DNA from: Thermoproteota archaeon
GTDB taxonomy: Archaea > Korarchaeota > Korarchaeia > Korarchaeales > Korarchaeaceae
DNA: 64,000 bases
Direction: 5' to 3'
Assembly: GCA_027491915.1 (NCBI GenBank)
Contig: JAOZGC010000002.1
Location: forward strand, 567,344-631,343
The position numbers and the translations under genes are program-made. This document shows positions 43,126 to 52,007 of this stretch, piece after piece; position 1 is the stretch's first letter; each line of letters opens with the position of its first letter. The notes under the pieces were generated by a model. The model did no database searches. It saw nothing but the letters and a program-made list of their open reading frames with translations, and was not told where the DNA came from.

Positions 43126-44326
43126 GATCTCGGCCGACATCAGGAGGAGGGCCGAGGAGGCCCTGGACAGGCCGTCCCCCAGGGGACCAGACCTGGACGT
43201 GAGGTCGTTCCCCCCGGCCAGCCCGGCCGTGCCCCTGGAGGAGCTGATATCGCGCGGGAGCCTCCTGAGGAGGGTCGGCATAGACCCCCTGGGGGCCTCC
43301 AGGTCCGGCTCCTACCTCCAGGCCGACGAGGGCCAGGCCATCGCCTCCTCGGGGACCCCGGGCCTGAGGGTCTCGACTCTCTCCCAGGCCCTGGAGTCGG
43401 GTGAGGCCGATCCGTACTACTGGAGGGCCGTCCCGGTGGACAGGGACAAGTACACGGCCGCGGCCGAGCTATTCGGCGGGAGGGTGGGGTACTTCTTCGT
43501 CGCGGAGGCGGGGGCCAGGATAGAGAGGCCGGTCCAGTCCTGCTTCCTCATGACCACCCCCGGGTCGCTGCAGGCTCCCCACAACATAATAGTGGTCGAG
43601 GAGGGGGCGGAGCTCCACGTCGTGGCCGGCTGCCTGACCATGATGGGGAGGCCCGGGCTCCACGCGGGGGTCTCAGAGTTCTACGTCAAGAGGGGCGGCA
43701 GGCTCACCTACACCATGATACACTCCTGGTCGGAGGAGACCCACGTCAGGCCCAGGACCGGGGTGATCGTGGAGGAGGGCGGGGAGTACGTCAGCCACTA
43801 CGTCAACATGACGCCGGTGGCCAGCCTCCAGACCGACCCGGTCGTCAGGCTGGTGGGGGAGGGTGCCAGGGCCCACCTGTCCTCCGTGATAGTGGCCCCC
43901 GGGAGGTCGGTCATGGACGTCGGCGGGACCGCCGTCCTGGGGGCCCCGGGGACCTCGGCGGAGATAGTCTCCAGGATAGTCGCCAAGGACGGGGCGGACG
44001 TCGCCAACAGGGCCCTCATAAGGGCGGAGGCGCCCGGCTCCAGGGGGCACGTGGAGTGCAACGGGCTCCTACTCTCGGACGACTCCAGGATCGCGACGAT
44101 TCCCGTGCTGGACGCCGCCGTCAGGGACGTGGAGCTGACCCACGAGGCGGCCGTCGGGAAGCTGGACGAGGAGCAGATCTTCTACCTCATGTCCCGCGGG
44201 TTCCACGAGGAGGAGGCCGTCGGCATGCTGGTGAGGGGGTTCATGAGCGTCAGGCTGGAGGGCCTGCCCGAGGAACTCAGTAGGCAGATAGAGTCGGCCA
44301 TATCCATGGCCGCGGCCGGGCTGTGA
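43115..44326 (+). CDS. sufB: Fe-S cluster scaffold SufB
   Basis: 403 residues, shorter than bacterial SufB but normal for archaeal SufB/SufD proteins. Beta-helix core strands include FFVAEAGARIERPVQSCFLM, PHNIIVVEEGAELHVVAGC and HVECNGLLLSDDSRIATIP. The C-terminal HEAAVGKLDEEQIFYLMSRG is a family hallmark. Assembles and delivers Fe-S clusters with SufC. ATG 43115 overlaps the sufC end. The gene ends 16 nt from the convergent MNT gene. Confidence 0.96.
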   Translation: MDAEISADIRRRAEEALDRPSPRGPDLDVRSFPPASPAVPLEELISRGSLLRRVGIDPLGASRSGSYLQADEGQAIASSGTPGLRVSTLSQALESGEADPYYWRAVPVDRDKYTAAAELFGGRVGYFFVAEAGARIERPVQSCFLMTTPGSLQAPHNIIVVEEGAELHVVAGCLTMMGRPGLHAGVSEFYVKRGGRLTYTMIHSWSEETHVRPRTGVIVEEGGEYVSHYVNMTPVASLQTDPVVRLVGEGARAHLSSVIVAPGRSVMDVGGTAVLGAPGTSAEIVSRIVAKDGADVANRALIRAEAPGSRGHVECNGLLLSDDSRIATIPVLDAAVRDVELTHEAAVGKLDEEQIFYLMSRGFHEEEAVGMLVRGFMSVRLEGLPEELSRQIESAISMAAAGL

Positions 44327-44342
44327 GGTCCCTCCTCGCCGC

Positions 44343-44732
44343 TCACCGCTTCCCCCGGCCGCCCGTCCTCCCCCGGGCCGCCTCGACGACCCCGAGGTCG
44401 TCCACCAGCGCCACCCCCCTGGCCACCTCCTCGGCGAACCTGGGGGCCTTCTCCAGCAGCCGCGCGAGGTCCCCGGGCCTGAGGGGCATGGGCTCTATCC
44501 CCGGCCTCAGCTCGGCGGAGATCAGGTCGAACCTCCTCAGGGGATTCTCCGGCAGCCTGGGGGACACTATCAGAACGTCTATGTCGCTCCACTCGTTGAA
44601 GTCGCCCCTGGCCGTGGACCCTATGACTATCACGGAGGCCGGCCTGATCGAGGGGTACACGGCCTCGGCGAACTCCCTGGCCAGCCTCAGCCTGAGCTCC
44701 CTCTCCCTCCTCCTCCTCTCAAGGATCTCCAC
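44343..44732 (-). CDS. MNT-type nucleotidyltransferase (antitoxin candidate)
   Basis: 129 residues, intact motif VIVIGSTARGDFNEWSDIDV with GS and DxD. GTG 44732 lies inside the end of the HEPN gene (46-nt overlap), a common arrangement for these pairs. Probable antitoxin that adenylylates or binds the HEPN partner; this is inferred. Confidence 0.85.
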   Translation of the reverse strand: MEILERRRRERELRLRLAREFAEAVYPSIRPASVIVIGSTARGDFNEWSDIDVLIVSPRLPENPLRRFDLISAELRPGIEPMPLRPGDLARLLEKAPRFAEEVARGVALVDDLGVVEAARGRTGGRGKR

Positions 44733-45108
44733 AGGGACTCCACGTAACCCATCACGGCCCTCGCATAAAAGATGGACTCCTCCGCCTCGGACCTGGTGTA
44801 GTACTCGTGGGGGCCCCCTCGCTCCACATGTCGGCGTACCTCGGGGCGGTGTAGAACTTGTCCAGCCTGGCGCAGGCCTCCCTTATCTCCGGCGGCGGGT
44901 CGCCCACCTCGGCCAGGAGGCGGGTCAGGCTGTGGCCGAAAGCCGGCCGTCCCACTCCCCACAGGTAGGCCTTCAGGGCGAACTCGGCCGCCTGCTGGGC
45001 CTTGAAGCAGGCCCAGTTGTAGTAGCCAGCCTCCAGGTCTCCCTCGGCCGACCTGAGGGTGTGCCTCGCGCTGGACATCCAGCGCTCGAACTCGCCGGAG
45101 TCGAGCAT
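44687..45108 (-). pseudogene. HEPN-domain protein with a single-base frameshift
   Basis: The first frame covers LDSGEFERWMSSARHTLRSA, YYNWACFKAQQAAEFALKA and the APRYADMWSEGAP stretch. The second continues HEYYTRSEAEESIFYARAVM and GYVESLW. One missing base in the five-base run 44809-44813 (minus strand C run) separates them; with it restored the gene is 141 codons. The domain and the position before MNT are typical. Either a truncated toxin or a sequencing error. Confidence 0.82.
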
Positions 45109-45135
45109 CCGCCCCGCGCCCGCCGGGTCGGGAAC

Positions 45136-45145
45136 CTATATTTAC
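45136..45145 (+). promoter_or_regulatory. TATA box for the CPA2 antiporter
   Basis: CCTATATTTA centred 27 nt before ATG 45167. Confidence 0.75.
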
Positions 45146-45166
45146 CCCGCGCCCGGGCGGCCCGCG

Positions 45167-46873
45167 ATGGTGGTCGGGGGGGCGGGTTTCTCGGTCGACC
45201 TCGGGACCGTGGCCTTCCTGGCAGTGGCGGCCGGGTTGGCGGCAGTCTACGGGCTGAGGAAGGCGATCGTCGTCCTGCCGGGCCTCATGCTCGCGGCCCT
45301 GCTCGCCAGGACGGCCGGCCTCCCGGGTTTCCAGCCCCTCTTCGCCTTCTCGTCCCTGGCCACCGCCCTCCTGGTCTTCATAGCCGGGCTGGAGCTCGAC
45401 GTCCGCCTCCTGGGGAAGGAGAAGGAGAGGGTCCTCCTCCTGTTCTTCTTCGAGATGCTGATCCTGCTCAGCATGCTCAACGTCCTCAGGGCCCTGCTGG
45501 ACCTCCCCCTGGCCCTGGCGCTGACCGCCGTCATGCTCGCCTCCAACGAGGCCTTCGTCCTGGAGGCGGCCAGGGGCAGCGCCGAGCTGGGCCAGTTCGG
45601 GATAACCATATCCGTGCTGGAGGACTCGGCCGCCGTCTTCCTACTCTCCGTGGGGTTCTTCACCTCCAAGGGGGCCGTCCTCTCTGGTCCTGAGCTGTAC
45701 GACCTGCTCGTGAGGGCAATGCTCCTGCTGGGCCTGGCCCTGGCCCTCGGGGGGGCCTTCAACGGGGTCCTCAGGAGGACCGACTCGGTGGACGCCGGGG
45801 TCCTGGTGATGCTGGTCTACGTGCTGCTCATGTCCTCCGCCGCCGGGCTGGCCGGCCTGCCGGAGGCCCTGGTCCTCTTCCTGGGCGGGGTCGGGCTCGC
45901 CGTCCGCGGCGTCCCCGAGCGGACCGCCGAGGCCATGAGGGGCTACATGACCCTCGCCCTCATGGGGTTCGTCCTCTACCTCCCCTACAGGCTCCCTCCC
46001 CCCTCGCCGGGCGAGGCCCTGGGGGCCGCGGCCCTGGGGGCCGCCATGGCCCTGGCGGCCTTCGCCCTGAGGGGGACGGTGCTCTGGGTCTCCTCGCTGC
46101 TGGCCGGGCTGGACCTCAGGTCCTCGACAACCCTGGCCCTCAGCCTGGCCAACACCGGGGAGTTCGGCCTGCTGGTGGTCTCCACCCTGGCCGAGGAGGG
46201 AATGATAGGGACCCAGGTTGCCCTGGCGGCCATGTTCGCCTACGCCATCAACTTGACGCTGGTTTCGGCCGTGGTCAGGAGGATAGACGCGGCCAGGAAC
46301 CTGGTGCTGGCCGCCATACCCGACCCCCTGGAGGAGAGGATCGACGACCTGACCCGGGACATAGACAGGTTCGTGGTCTCCGCCCTCAAGGACGAGAAGT
46401 TCAAGGGCCACCTCTACGAGATGGCCGCCGTGGCCGCGGTGGTCTACCTCATAACGGCCGCCATGGAGGCCCTCCAAAACCCCATCACCAACTACGCCTT
46501 CTCCGTGGTCCTCCTGGGGGCCTTCGTCCTGACCGTCTACACCGCCCTGGAGAGGATGAGCAGGGACCTGGAGGTGGTCGGCTCCTCCCCCTACTCCCTG
46601 ATCTCGATGGCCATCAGGTTCTCCGTCCTCTACGTCGTCATGGCCCCGCTGCTCCACTCCCTGCAGAGGGCCCTGTCGGGAGGCCTCCTGGTCAGCATGT
46701 CCCACCCCATGACCCTGTTCCTGGTGTTCGCCACGGCCGCTGGGCTGGACAGGGGGCTGGATCGCCTGTCGGCCCTGGCGGCCTCCAGGGGGAGGACCCA
46801 GGCCGGCCGCGCCGGGCCGGGGGAGGCGCGCCCCGGGGTCCGCGCCGACCGGCTTGGGGGACCGCCAAGTTAA
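45167..46873 (+). CDS. CPA2-family Na+(K+)/H+ antiporter with extra membrane domain
   Basis: About 568 residues. Residues 10-400 are a KefB/NapA-type antiporter with about 12 helices, carrying FIAGLELDVRLLGKE and the unwound-helix region LEDSAAVFLLS. LANTGEFGLLVVSTLAEEGM is characteristic of CPA2 exchangers. After a charged linker (EERIDDLTRDIDRFV) come four further helices (about 430-550), not part of the usual exchanger. No RCK/TrkA domain. It extrudes Na+ or K+ for protons; the ion is not decidable here. Leaderless ATG. Confidence 0.85.
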   Translation: MVVGGAGFSVDLGTVAFLAVAAGLAAVYGLRKAIVVLPGLMLAALLARTAGLPGFQPLFAFSSLATALLVFIAGLELDVRLLGKEKERVLLLFFFEMLILLSMLNVLRALLDLPLALALTAVMLASNEAFVLEAARGSAELGQFGITISVLEDSAAVFLLSVGFFTSKGAVLSGPELYDLLVRAMLLLGLALALGGAFNGVLRRTDSVDAGVLVMLVYVLLMSSAAGLAGLPEALVLFLGGVGLAVRGVPERTAEAMRGYMTLALMGFVLYLPYRLPPPSPGEALGAAALGAAMALAAFALRGTVLWVSSLLAGLDLRSSTTLALSLANTGEFGLLVVSTLAEEGMIGTQVALAAMFAYAINLTLVSAVVRRIDAARNLVLAAIPDPLEERIDDLTRDIDRFVVSALKDEKFKGHLYEMAAVAAVVYLITAAMEALQNPITNYAFSVVLLGAFVLTVYTALERMSRDLEVVGSSPYSLISMAIRFSVLYVVMAPLLHSLQRALSGGLLVSMSHPMTLFLVFATAAGLDRGLDRLSALAASRGRTQAGRAGPGEARPGVRADRLGGPPS

Positions 46874-46877
46874 TATC
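46869..46877 (+). promoter_or_regulatory. TATA box for the DUF5678/aspartic protease pair
   Basis: GTTAATATC centred about 28 nt before GTG 46901. Confidence 0.7.
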
Positions 46878-46900
46878 CCCGGGTCGCCCCAACCACCCGG

Positions 46901-47302
46901 GTGAACTGGTTGACCCTGGTGGTCAAGAGGGTGAGCGAGGCCAAGCTGAGGGAGCTCAGGGCGGAGGCCGCGAGACGCGGCATAACCCTGTCCAAGGCGG
47001 TCGAGGAGGCCATAGACCTATGGCTCACCCTGTCTCGGAGATCTCGACTTGACGAGGAGGAGGCCGCAAACAACAAGGAGTACGAGAGGCTCAGGAGCTC
47101 CGGGGAGCTGGACCGCGCCCGGGGGAGGTACGTGGTCATAGCAGGGGGCAGGCTGCTGGGGTACTTCGACACCCTGGAGGGGGCCTCCAGGGCGATCGCC
47201 GAGTCGGGCGCCAGGAAGGCGCTCGTCTTCAGGCCCGGGGTCGACGACCGGGAGGCGGATCTGGAGTGGGCGGGAGGATCTATGAGGCGACTGAGTGCCT
47301 GA
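46901..47302 (+). CDS. Ribbon-helix-helix-like N-terminus with DUF5678 domain
   Basis: 133 residues. Residues 5-45 look like an RHH/CopG-type fold (RVSEAKLRELRAEAARRG). Residues 75-110 match DUF5678 (GRYVVIAGGRLLGYFDTLEG), a small beta-alpha unit found beside clan AA aspartic proteases. The 3' end overlaps the protease gene by 37 nt. The pair likely works as a module of substrate or adaptor plus protease, by analogy only. Confidence 0.75.
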   Translation: MNWLTLVVKRVSEAKLRELRAEAARRGITLSKAVEEAIDLWLTLSRRSRLDEEEAANNKEYERLRSSGELDRARGRYVVIAGGRLLGYFDTLEGASRAIAESGARKALVFRPGVDDREADLEWAGGSMRRLSA

Positions 47303-47730
47303 GGTACTCCCCATCCGCCGTCCCGGCCCCGACCATCGGGTTGACCCTGAGGGACCTGTCGGGGCGGTCGGCCGTCGGCGGGGAGTTCCAGGTGGACACA
47401 GGGTTCGAGGGGGACGTTCTGGTCCCCTGGGACGAGTACGTCCACTTTCAGACGGCCGAACTTCCGGAAGATCTCTGGAGGAGGTACAGGACGGTCTCCG
47501 GGATCGTCGTGGGCATGAGGTGCGCCAGGGCCCTGGCCGAGGTGGGGGGAGGGGTCCACGAGGTCCTGGTGGAGACCCCCCTGCTGGGGGAGGGGAGGAG
47601 GCTCGTCGGGAGGGGGCTGCTCCGCAGGCTGAGGCTGGCCCTGGACGGGCCGGACCTGACCTCCTGTCTGCTCTCGAGGAGGACCCCGGCCGGCCGCGCC
47701 GGATCGGTCGGGGGACCGCCCCGGGGGTGA
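47266..47730 (+). CDS. Clan AA (retropepsin-like) aspartic protease
   Basis: About 154 residues. The catalytic motif is FQVDTGFEGDVLVPWDEY (DTG followed by the flap region), with a second hydrophobic-Gly strand LLGEGRRLVGRGLLR near the C-terminus. This is a single-domain, retropepsin-sized protease that should dimerise to be active. The last 20 residues are Gly/Arg/Pro-rich. Translated from within the DUF5678 gene. Role unknown. Confidence 0.8.
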   Translation: MGGRIYEATECLRYSPSAVPAPTIGLTLRDLSGRSAVGGEFQVDTGFEGDVLVPWDEYVHFQTAELPEDLWRRYRTVSGIVVGMRCARALAEVGGGVHEVLVETPLLGEGRRLVGRGLLRRLRLALDGPDLTSCLLSRRTPAGRAGSVGGPPRG

Positions 47731-47818
47731 CGCCGCCCCCCGGGGTCTCGATCGCGGGGCCCGACCCCCCGGCCCGGCGGGGGGCGGCCGACCCGCGGTT
47801 CCGGGCGTCGCGGTCCGT

Positions 47819-48625
47819 CTAGTCGGCGGCCGGGGATTCGGACGTCCCCCACCTCCCCCGGATCCCCCCGCGCCTCCGCCACCCCCGGGACGAGAACCCG
47901 ACGACCATGCCCACGTGCCCGTCCCCGTAGACCCCCGGTAGCCTCCTCGCCAGGACCGACCTGGCCCGATCCCCCGAGCAGTGCACGGGGAACACCGCCC
48001 CCAGGCCCAGCCTCTCCACGGCGGCGGCCACCCCCTCCAGCCTGCCCGCGCCGGCGGACGCCAGGTGGAACCCGCCCACGGCGGCGTAGACCCTCCCGGC
48101 GAGGTCGGCGGCCCTCTCCATCATCTCCTCGATCCCCGGGTGGGCGCACCCCGTCAGCAGCACGGACCCCAGCCCCCCCGCCGAGACGACGAGCCCGTGC
48201 TCGCTGGGCGGGCCCCGCATGCTCCCGGTGGTCGTCACCCCCGGGGCCAGCGCCGTCGGGTCCCCCAGGGTGATGGGCTCCAGCCCGAGTCCCTCGATCC
48301 ACCTGACCACGCCCGGGCTGATCCCGCCCGGCAGGTATACCTTAGTCCCCGGGGCGACCTCGGCGACGCGGGGCAGGCCGCCCGCGTGGTCCCAGTGTCC
48401 GTGGGAGACGACCGCGAAGTCGACGTCCGAGAGGTCCGCGCCGAGGGCTCCCGCGTTGCGCCCCAGGATCCGGGGATCGGGCCCCGAGTCGAAGAGGATC
48501 TTCAGGCTCCCGACCTTCACCAGAGCGGAGAATCCCCAGGCGGCCTTCAGGCCCCTCCCTCCCGGGTTGTTGTCCACGAGTATCGCGACCACGACCTCGT
48601 CCCCGGACCCGATCTCCCCGGACAA
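47819..48625 (-). CDS. MBL-fold metallohydrolase
   Basis: 268 residues. Zinc-binding motif VVSHGHWDHAGGLPRV (HxHxDH), then LLTGCAHPGIEEMM and VFPVHCSGDRA for further ligands. This order (TGCAHPG) is shared with MBL proteins annotated as 7,8-dihydropterin-related synthases and with archaeal MBL hydrolases of that group; the true substrate is unknown. TTG 48625, with a T-rich TATA (CTTTTTACCC, minus, 48673-48683) about 53 nt upstream, leaves a short leader. Confidence 0.88.
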   Translation of the reverse strand: MSGEIGSGDEVVVAILVDNNPGGRGLKAAWGFSALVKVGSLKILFDSGPDPRILGRNAGALGADLSDVDFAVVSHGHWDHAGGLPRVAEVAPGTKVYLPGGISPGVVRWIEGLGLEPITLGDPTALAPGVTTTGSMRGPPSEHGLVVSAGGLGSVLLTGCAHPGIEEMMERAADLAGRVYAAVGGFHLASAGAGRLEGVAAAVERLGLGAVFPVHCSGDRARSVLARRLPGVYGDGHVGMVVGFSSRGWRRRGGIRGRWGTSESPAAD

Positions 48626-49067
48626 CGCCTTCCCTTCCCCCGGCCGGGACGCCGCCGCGGCCGGCGCGGCCCGGGTAAAAAGGTTCCCGCCGCGCCCGTG
48701 GGACCGGGCCCGCGGGGGCGCGCCCGACCGCCATCCCCGGGAGGATCGACCGGCCCACGGGGAGTTTCCTCCGGGGAAAACGCACGCCCGGGCTGAGCCT
48801 TTCGGGCGACCCCCCGCGTCGCGGCCTTTGGGAACGTCGGCGGGGGTGCCGGCGATCAGGCCCCACCTACCCGCGCCTCGCCTCGCGGAGGCGGCGGCCG
48901 CGGCCTACCTGATATACGCCGGGGGGAAGGTCCGGTCCCGGTTCCGGGTCGGGGGATGAGTCGAAGTCCGAGTCCGACTCAAGCTCATCCTCGGTATCGG
49001 GCTGGGCCTCTCAGCAACCGTCGGGGGATGAATCGAAGTCCGAGTCCGACTCAAGCCCCCACCCGCC
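48626..49067. other. Intergenic region containing a 37-bp repeat pair
   Basis: No convincing gene, although 48847-48959 (plus) is open and ends in EAAAAAYLIYAGGKVRSRF, which might be a short peptide. The main feature is the repeat pair described separately. Confidence 0.4.
48948..49056. repeat. Two 37-bp repeats with a 35-bp spacer
   Basis: GTCGGGGGATGA(G/A)TCGAAGTCC... runs 48948-48984 and 49020-49056 with one mismatch. Each unit contains a partial palindrome (GAGTCG...CGACTC in the first copy). Repeat and spacer lengths are those of a CRISPR unit, but there are only two repeats, no cas genes, no leader and no usual archaeal repeat end. A duplicated coding tail or remnant array are both possible. 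Confidence 0.6.
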
Positions 49068-50046
49068 CTAGCCTCCCCGATCTGGCGGTGGATTTACCTC
49101 TCTGGTGTCACTCGACGTGTCCCAGTCCGTCCAGTAGCCCAGCGGCACGTACCTCTCCACCTCCCGCATCCACGCCTTGTAGCGGCCGCCCAGAGACGTC
49201 ATGTTGAGCGTCTCGACCCTGGTCCCCCCGCCGCCGTACCACCCGGACTCCGGCCACCTTCTCCAAAGTATCGGCTGCTCGGGATGGTCGATCGACTTCA
49301 GCCTACCCTCGAACCACACCTCGCAGTGGGGATCCACCTTCGCCTCGTACCTGCCCACCGCATAGGGCCGGTCGTTCAACACCGTGGCATTCGGCTCCAC
49401 CGGCGCAGGCCAGACCGTGAACCCCCTCGTCTCCCAACCTTGGGGGGAGACCCCGGCCAACCACCTCCCGGGTGGGTCCCCCCATCCCTATGTGATGGGT
49501 GAGGACGTAGTGGGCGAACTCGTACTCGCGGCCCCGTACTCGAAGGTGAGGGTCCCTGCCCTGCGTACCGCTTCCCGCTGACCTCGGCGGCGCCCCCCTC
49601 GGTCCCTATGATCAGGGTCCAGTCCGCCCCCTCCACGGCCGAGGCGCACTCGTCGCACAATCCCGGCTCCGCGCAGTAGGCGAAGTGGAAGGTCACGTCG
49701 TCCCCTTGGTCACGCCCCCGGCCGGCGTCACCCAGCTCCTGGTGCAGCTGAAACCGCCGCCCCCGCACGGGCGCAGGTAGACGTCCTCCCAGGTCCCCTC
49801 GGGTACGTCAACCCGGGCGTGGTCGGAGCCGCAGTCCGCGTCGGCCTCCACCTCGTGTTGCCCGGGCTCGGTCGGTATCCGCAGGTCCGATCCCCTTCCC
49901 ACCTGGGAGCCGTCCAGCAGTATGAGGGCGTCCTCGGGGCCGCCTCCGCTCTCCCTGACGTGGACCACCACTCCCTGGTCCCCCTCCCCCTCCCCCGCCT
50001 TCCCCCGCCGCGGCCCAGGCAGGCGGGTGGGACGGCCACCCCCCAA
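49068..50046 (-). pseudogene. Secreted protein remnant with three frameshifts, PEGA-like segment first
   Basis: Four frames join into one plausible protein. Segment 1 has GVVVHVRESGGGPEDALIL and IPTEPGQHEVEADADCG, resembling a PEGA-type domain. Segment 2 has DVTFHFAYCAEPGLCDECAS and WTLIIGTEGG. Segment 3 has REYEFAHYVLTHHIG. Segment 4 has GWETRGFTVWPAPVEPNATV, WFEGRLKSIDHPEQPILWRR and WYGGGGTRVETLNM, ending in PPPDRGG. The joins are a missing base in 49702-49705, an extra base in 49559-49561 and an extra base near 49485; correcting them gives 326 codons. No start or signal peptide is clear. The family is not recognised. Probably decayed, or a badly called stretch. Confidence 0.65.
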
Positions 50047-50426
50047 ACCCGATCGGACCGATCGGCCAACTCCTCCGCGGCGACCCGACGGGCGGAGGGG
50101 AGGAGGTCAGACCGCCGCCGGGGACGGCGCGCGAGTTGGAGGGCGTCGCCCGACGAGAATCCCTTGTAGCCCCCCTTCCGGGGGCAATCCCCCCAATTTG
50201 GCCAATAACTCCACCGGAGTTTCCTCCTAGGATTCGAAATCATCTCCGCATTCCTTGGGCAGGGGGACCTCCGCGGAGTCCTCCTCCCGACGACCCCCCC
50301 GTACCGCCCCACCCTCGCGTCGGCACGCGGATCTCGGAGGGGGTGAGAGTTCCCAGGAGTTCCCCGACCATCGACCCGGACCTCTCCCCGGTCCGGTTCC
50401 AATATCTGGTGGTCGGTCGGGAATCC

Positions 50427-50467
50427 GGGGACGGGACGGGTCGGGACGGGTCGGGTCGGGAGGGGGG
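50427..50467 (+). repeat. Array of eight G-tracts spaced by one or two bases (G-quadruplex candidate)
   Basis: GGG runs alternate with AC or TC spacers (50427-50460), then a last G6 run at 50462-50467. This pattern can fold into a G-quadruplex. It ends about 40 nt before the TATA-like element of the AEP gene. Confidence 0.65.
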
Positions 50468-50505
50468 TCCGCCGACCCGACGGCCGGCCCCGGTCCCCCG
50501 CTGGG

Positions 50506-50514
50506 GTTTTATCC
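50506..50514 (+). promoter_or_regulatory. TATA-like element for AEP primase-like gene
   Basis: GTTTTATCC centred about 30 nt before ATG 50541. Confidence 0.6.
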
Positions 50515-50540
50515 TGCTGGCCCCCCGGGTCGGGGGCCCC

Positions 50541-52007
50541 ATGTCTGTTGATCCGAGGGAGTACTACTCGAGGCCCGAGGTGGCCTCCGAGGCCGCCGAG
50601 TACCTCAGGGGAAGGTGGGTGGCCCTGGAGGGACCGCCGAGGGGGAAGGGGAGGGCCTTCTTCAGGTACTCCGGGGGCGCCCCTCTCAGGGTCGACTCCC
50701 CGGAAGACCTCGGGAGGCTGGTGGCCAGGTTCTCGTTTGCCCGGGTCCGATCGATCTACGGGACGGCCAACGTCTACCGGAGGCTGGAGTCCAGGGGAGA
50801 TCCGGACGATCCGTCCAACGTCGCGGCCTCCACCCCGGTGTGGGACGTGGACAACGAGCCGGAGAGGTGGGGGCAGACCCTGGAGGCCGCCAGGGTCCTG
50901 GTGGACGAGCTGGAGAGGGCCGGGGTGACCAAGTCCGTCTACCTGATCTGGTCCGGCAGGGGGTGTCACGTCAGGGTGAGCGAGCGGGCCTTCTCCCCTG
51001 AGCTCCTGTCCGAGGTGAACCCCCTGGACGCCTCATACGCCGTGGTGGCCCTGGTGCTGAGGAGGGCCTCGGAGAGGATAGCAGAGGTGGCCAGGTCGGT
51101 CCCGGCCTCGGCCGGGAGGGCGCTGGCGGTCGAGAACGAGATGGACGCCAAGAGGGTCTTCACGGCCCCGCTGTCCCTGCACAGGGAGCTGGACAGGGCG
51201 GCCGTCTGCTTCGGCCCCGACGAGATCGACTCCTTCGACCCGACGTGGGCCGACCCCCACGACCCGGTCCACTCCCCGCGCTGGAGGAGCTTCGAGAGGG
51301 GGGAGGCGGACCACCTGGCCAGGGAGGCCCTGGCGGAGGTGGGGGGATACTGGGGGAGGACCGGCGGGGTGAGGGCGAGGGTCGGGTCCGGGGCGGGCGC
51401 GGCCCGGGAGGCAGGGTCGGGGGTCGGGAGGGGGGCGGCCCCCGCGCGGAGGCCCGCCGGACGCGGGAGGGTCGGGAGGTTCCAGGTCATGGCCCTCCTC
51501 CAGGCCGCCAGGTTCTTCGTCCTGAGGGGGGACCTGGAGAGGGCCAAGTCCTTCGGCCTCAACAGGGCCATATTCTACGCCTGGGCCAAGAGGAGGGGGG
51601 TCAGGGCTAGGGCCGGCGCCGGCCGGGCGGCCGTCACCGGCCGGGCGGCCGTCAGGGGGGCTGGCGGGAGGCAGGCCGCCCTCCCGCTGGCTGAAGGGGG
51701 TCGTGGGGCGGAGGGGGAGGGGAGGGAGAGGACCCCCCGGGCGGAGAGCCTGGGAGACGAGGTGGCCTACGTGGGGGAGGGCGGCCTCTTCACGATAGGG
51801 GGAGACGTCCAGAGGCCGGAGGACTTCGACAGGCAAGTGGCCAGGAGGATAGAATCCCTCATCCCGTTCGATAGGGCGTGGGAGGCCGCCGTCTCCTACG
51901 TCTCGCGATTCCCCAGGGAGGTGCTGGAGAGCCAGAGGGCCTTCTACGAGATGGTCTACAAGCCGGTCAGGGACTCCTTCCTCCGGGAGCTGGTGGGGCG
52001 CGGGTAG
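50541..52007 (+). CDS. Archaeo-eukaryotic primase (AEP) superfamily protein
   Basis: 488 residues. The AEP catalytic set is visible: DxD in VWDVDNEP (Asp102, Asp104), SxH in IWSGRGCHVRV (Ser138, His143), and a downstream RVFTAPLSLHRE (about 210-222) typical of AEP proteins. Residues 270-330 are a low-complexity Gly/Arg/Ala linker; the C-terminal 120 residues are helical with no recognised domain. Could be an additional primase or repair polymerase outside the PriSL complex; no large subunit is nearby. ATG 50541 has a TATA-like element upstream. It overlaps the convergent MNT gene by 52 nt. Confidence 0.8.
   Translation: MSVDPREYYSRPEVASEAAEYLRGRWVALEGPPRGKGRAFFRYSGGAPLRVDSPEDLGRLVARFSFARVRSIYGTANVYRRLESRGDPDDPSNVAASTPVWDVDNEPERWGQTLEAARVLVDELERAGVTKSVYLIWSGRGCHVRVSERAFSPELLSEVNPLDASYAVVALVLRRASERIAEVARSVPASAGRALAVENEMDAKRVFTAPLSLHRELDRAAVCFGPDEIDSFDPTWADPHDPVHSPRWRSFERGEADHLAREALAEVGGYWGRTGGVRARVGSGAGAAREAGSGVGRGAAPARRPAGRGRVGRFQVMALLQAARFFVLRGDLERAKSFGLNRAIFYAWAKRRGVRARAGAGRAAVTGRAAVRGAGGRQAALPLAEGGRGAEGEGRERTPRAESLGDEVAYVGEGGLFTIGGDVQRPEDFDRQVARRIESLIPFDRAWEAAVSYVSRFPREVLESQRAFYEMVYKPVRDSFLRELVGRG

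Larger units (their letters stand above)
50047..50540. other. Intergenic region upstream of the AEP gene, with a G-run array
   Basis: About 490 nt without a supported gene. It holds a G-rich array (50427-50467) and, at its right end, TTTTATC, the TATA-like element for the next gene. Confidence 0.5.

Noticed and set aside
48948-49056. Confirmed CRISPR array
   Set aside because: Only two repeats, no cas genes, no typical repeat end.
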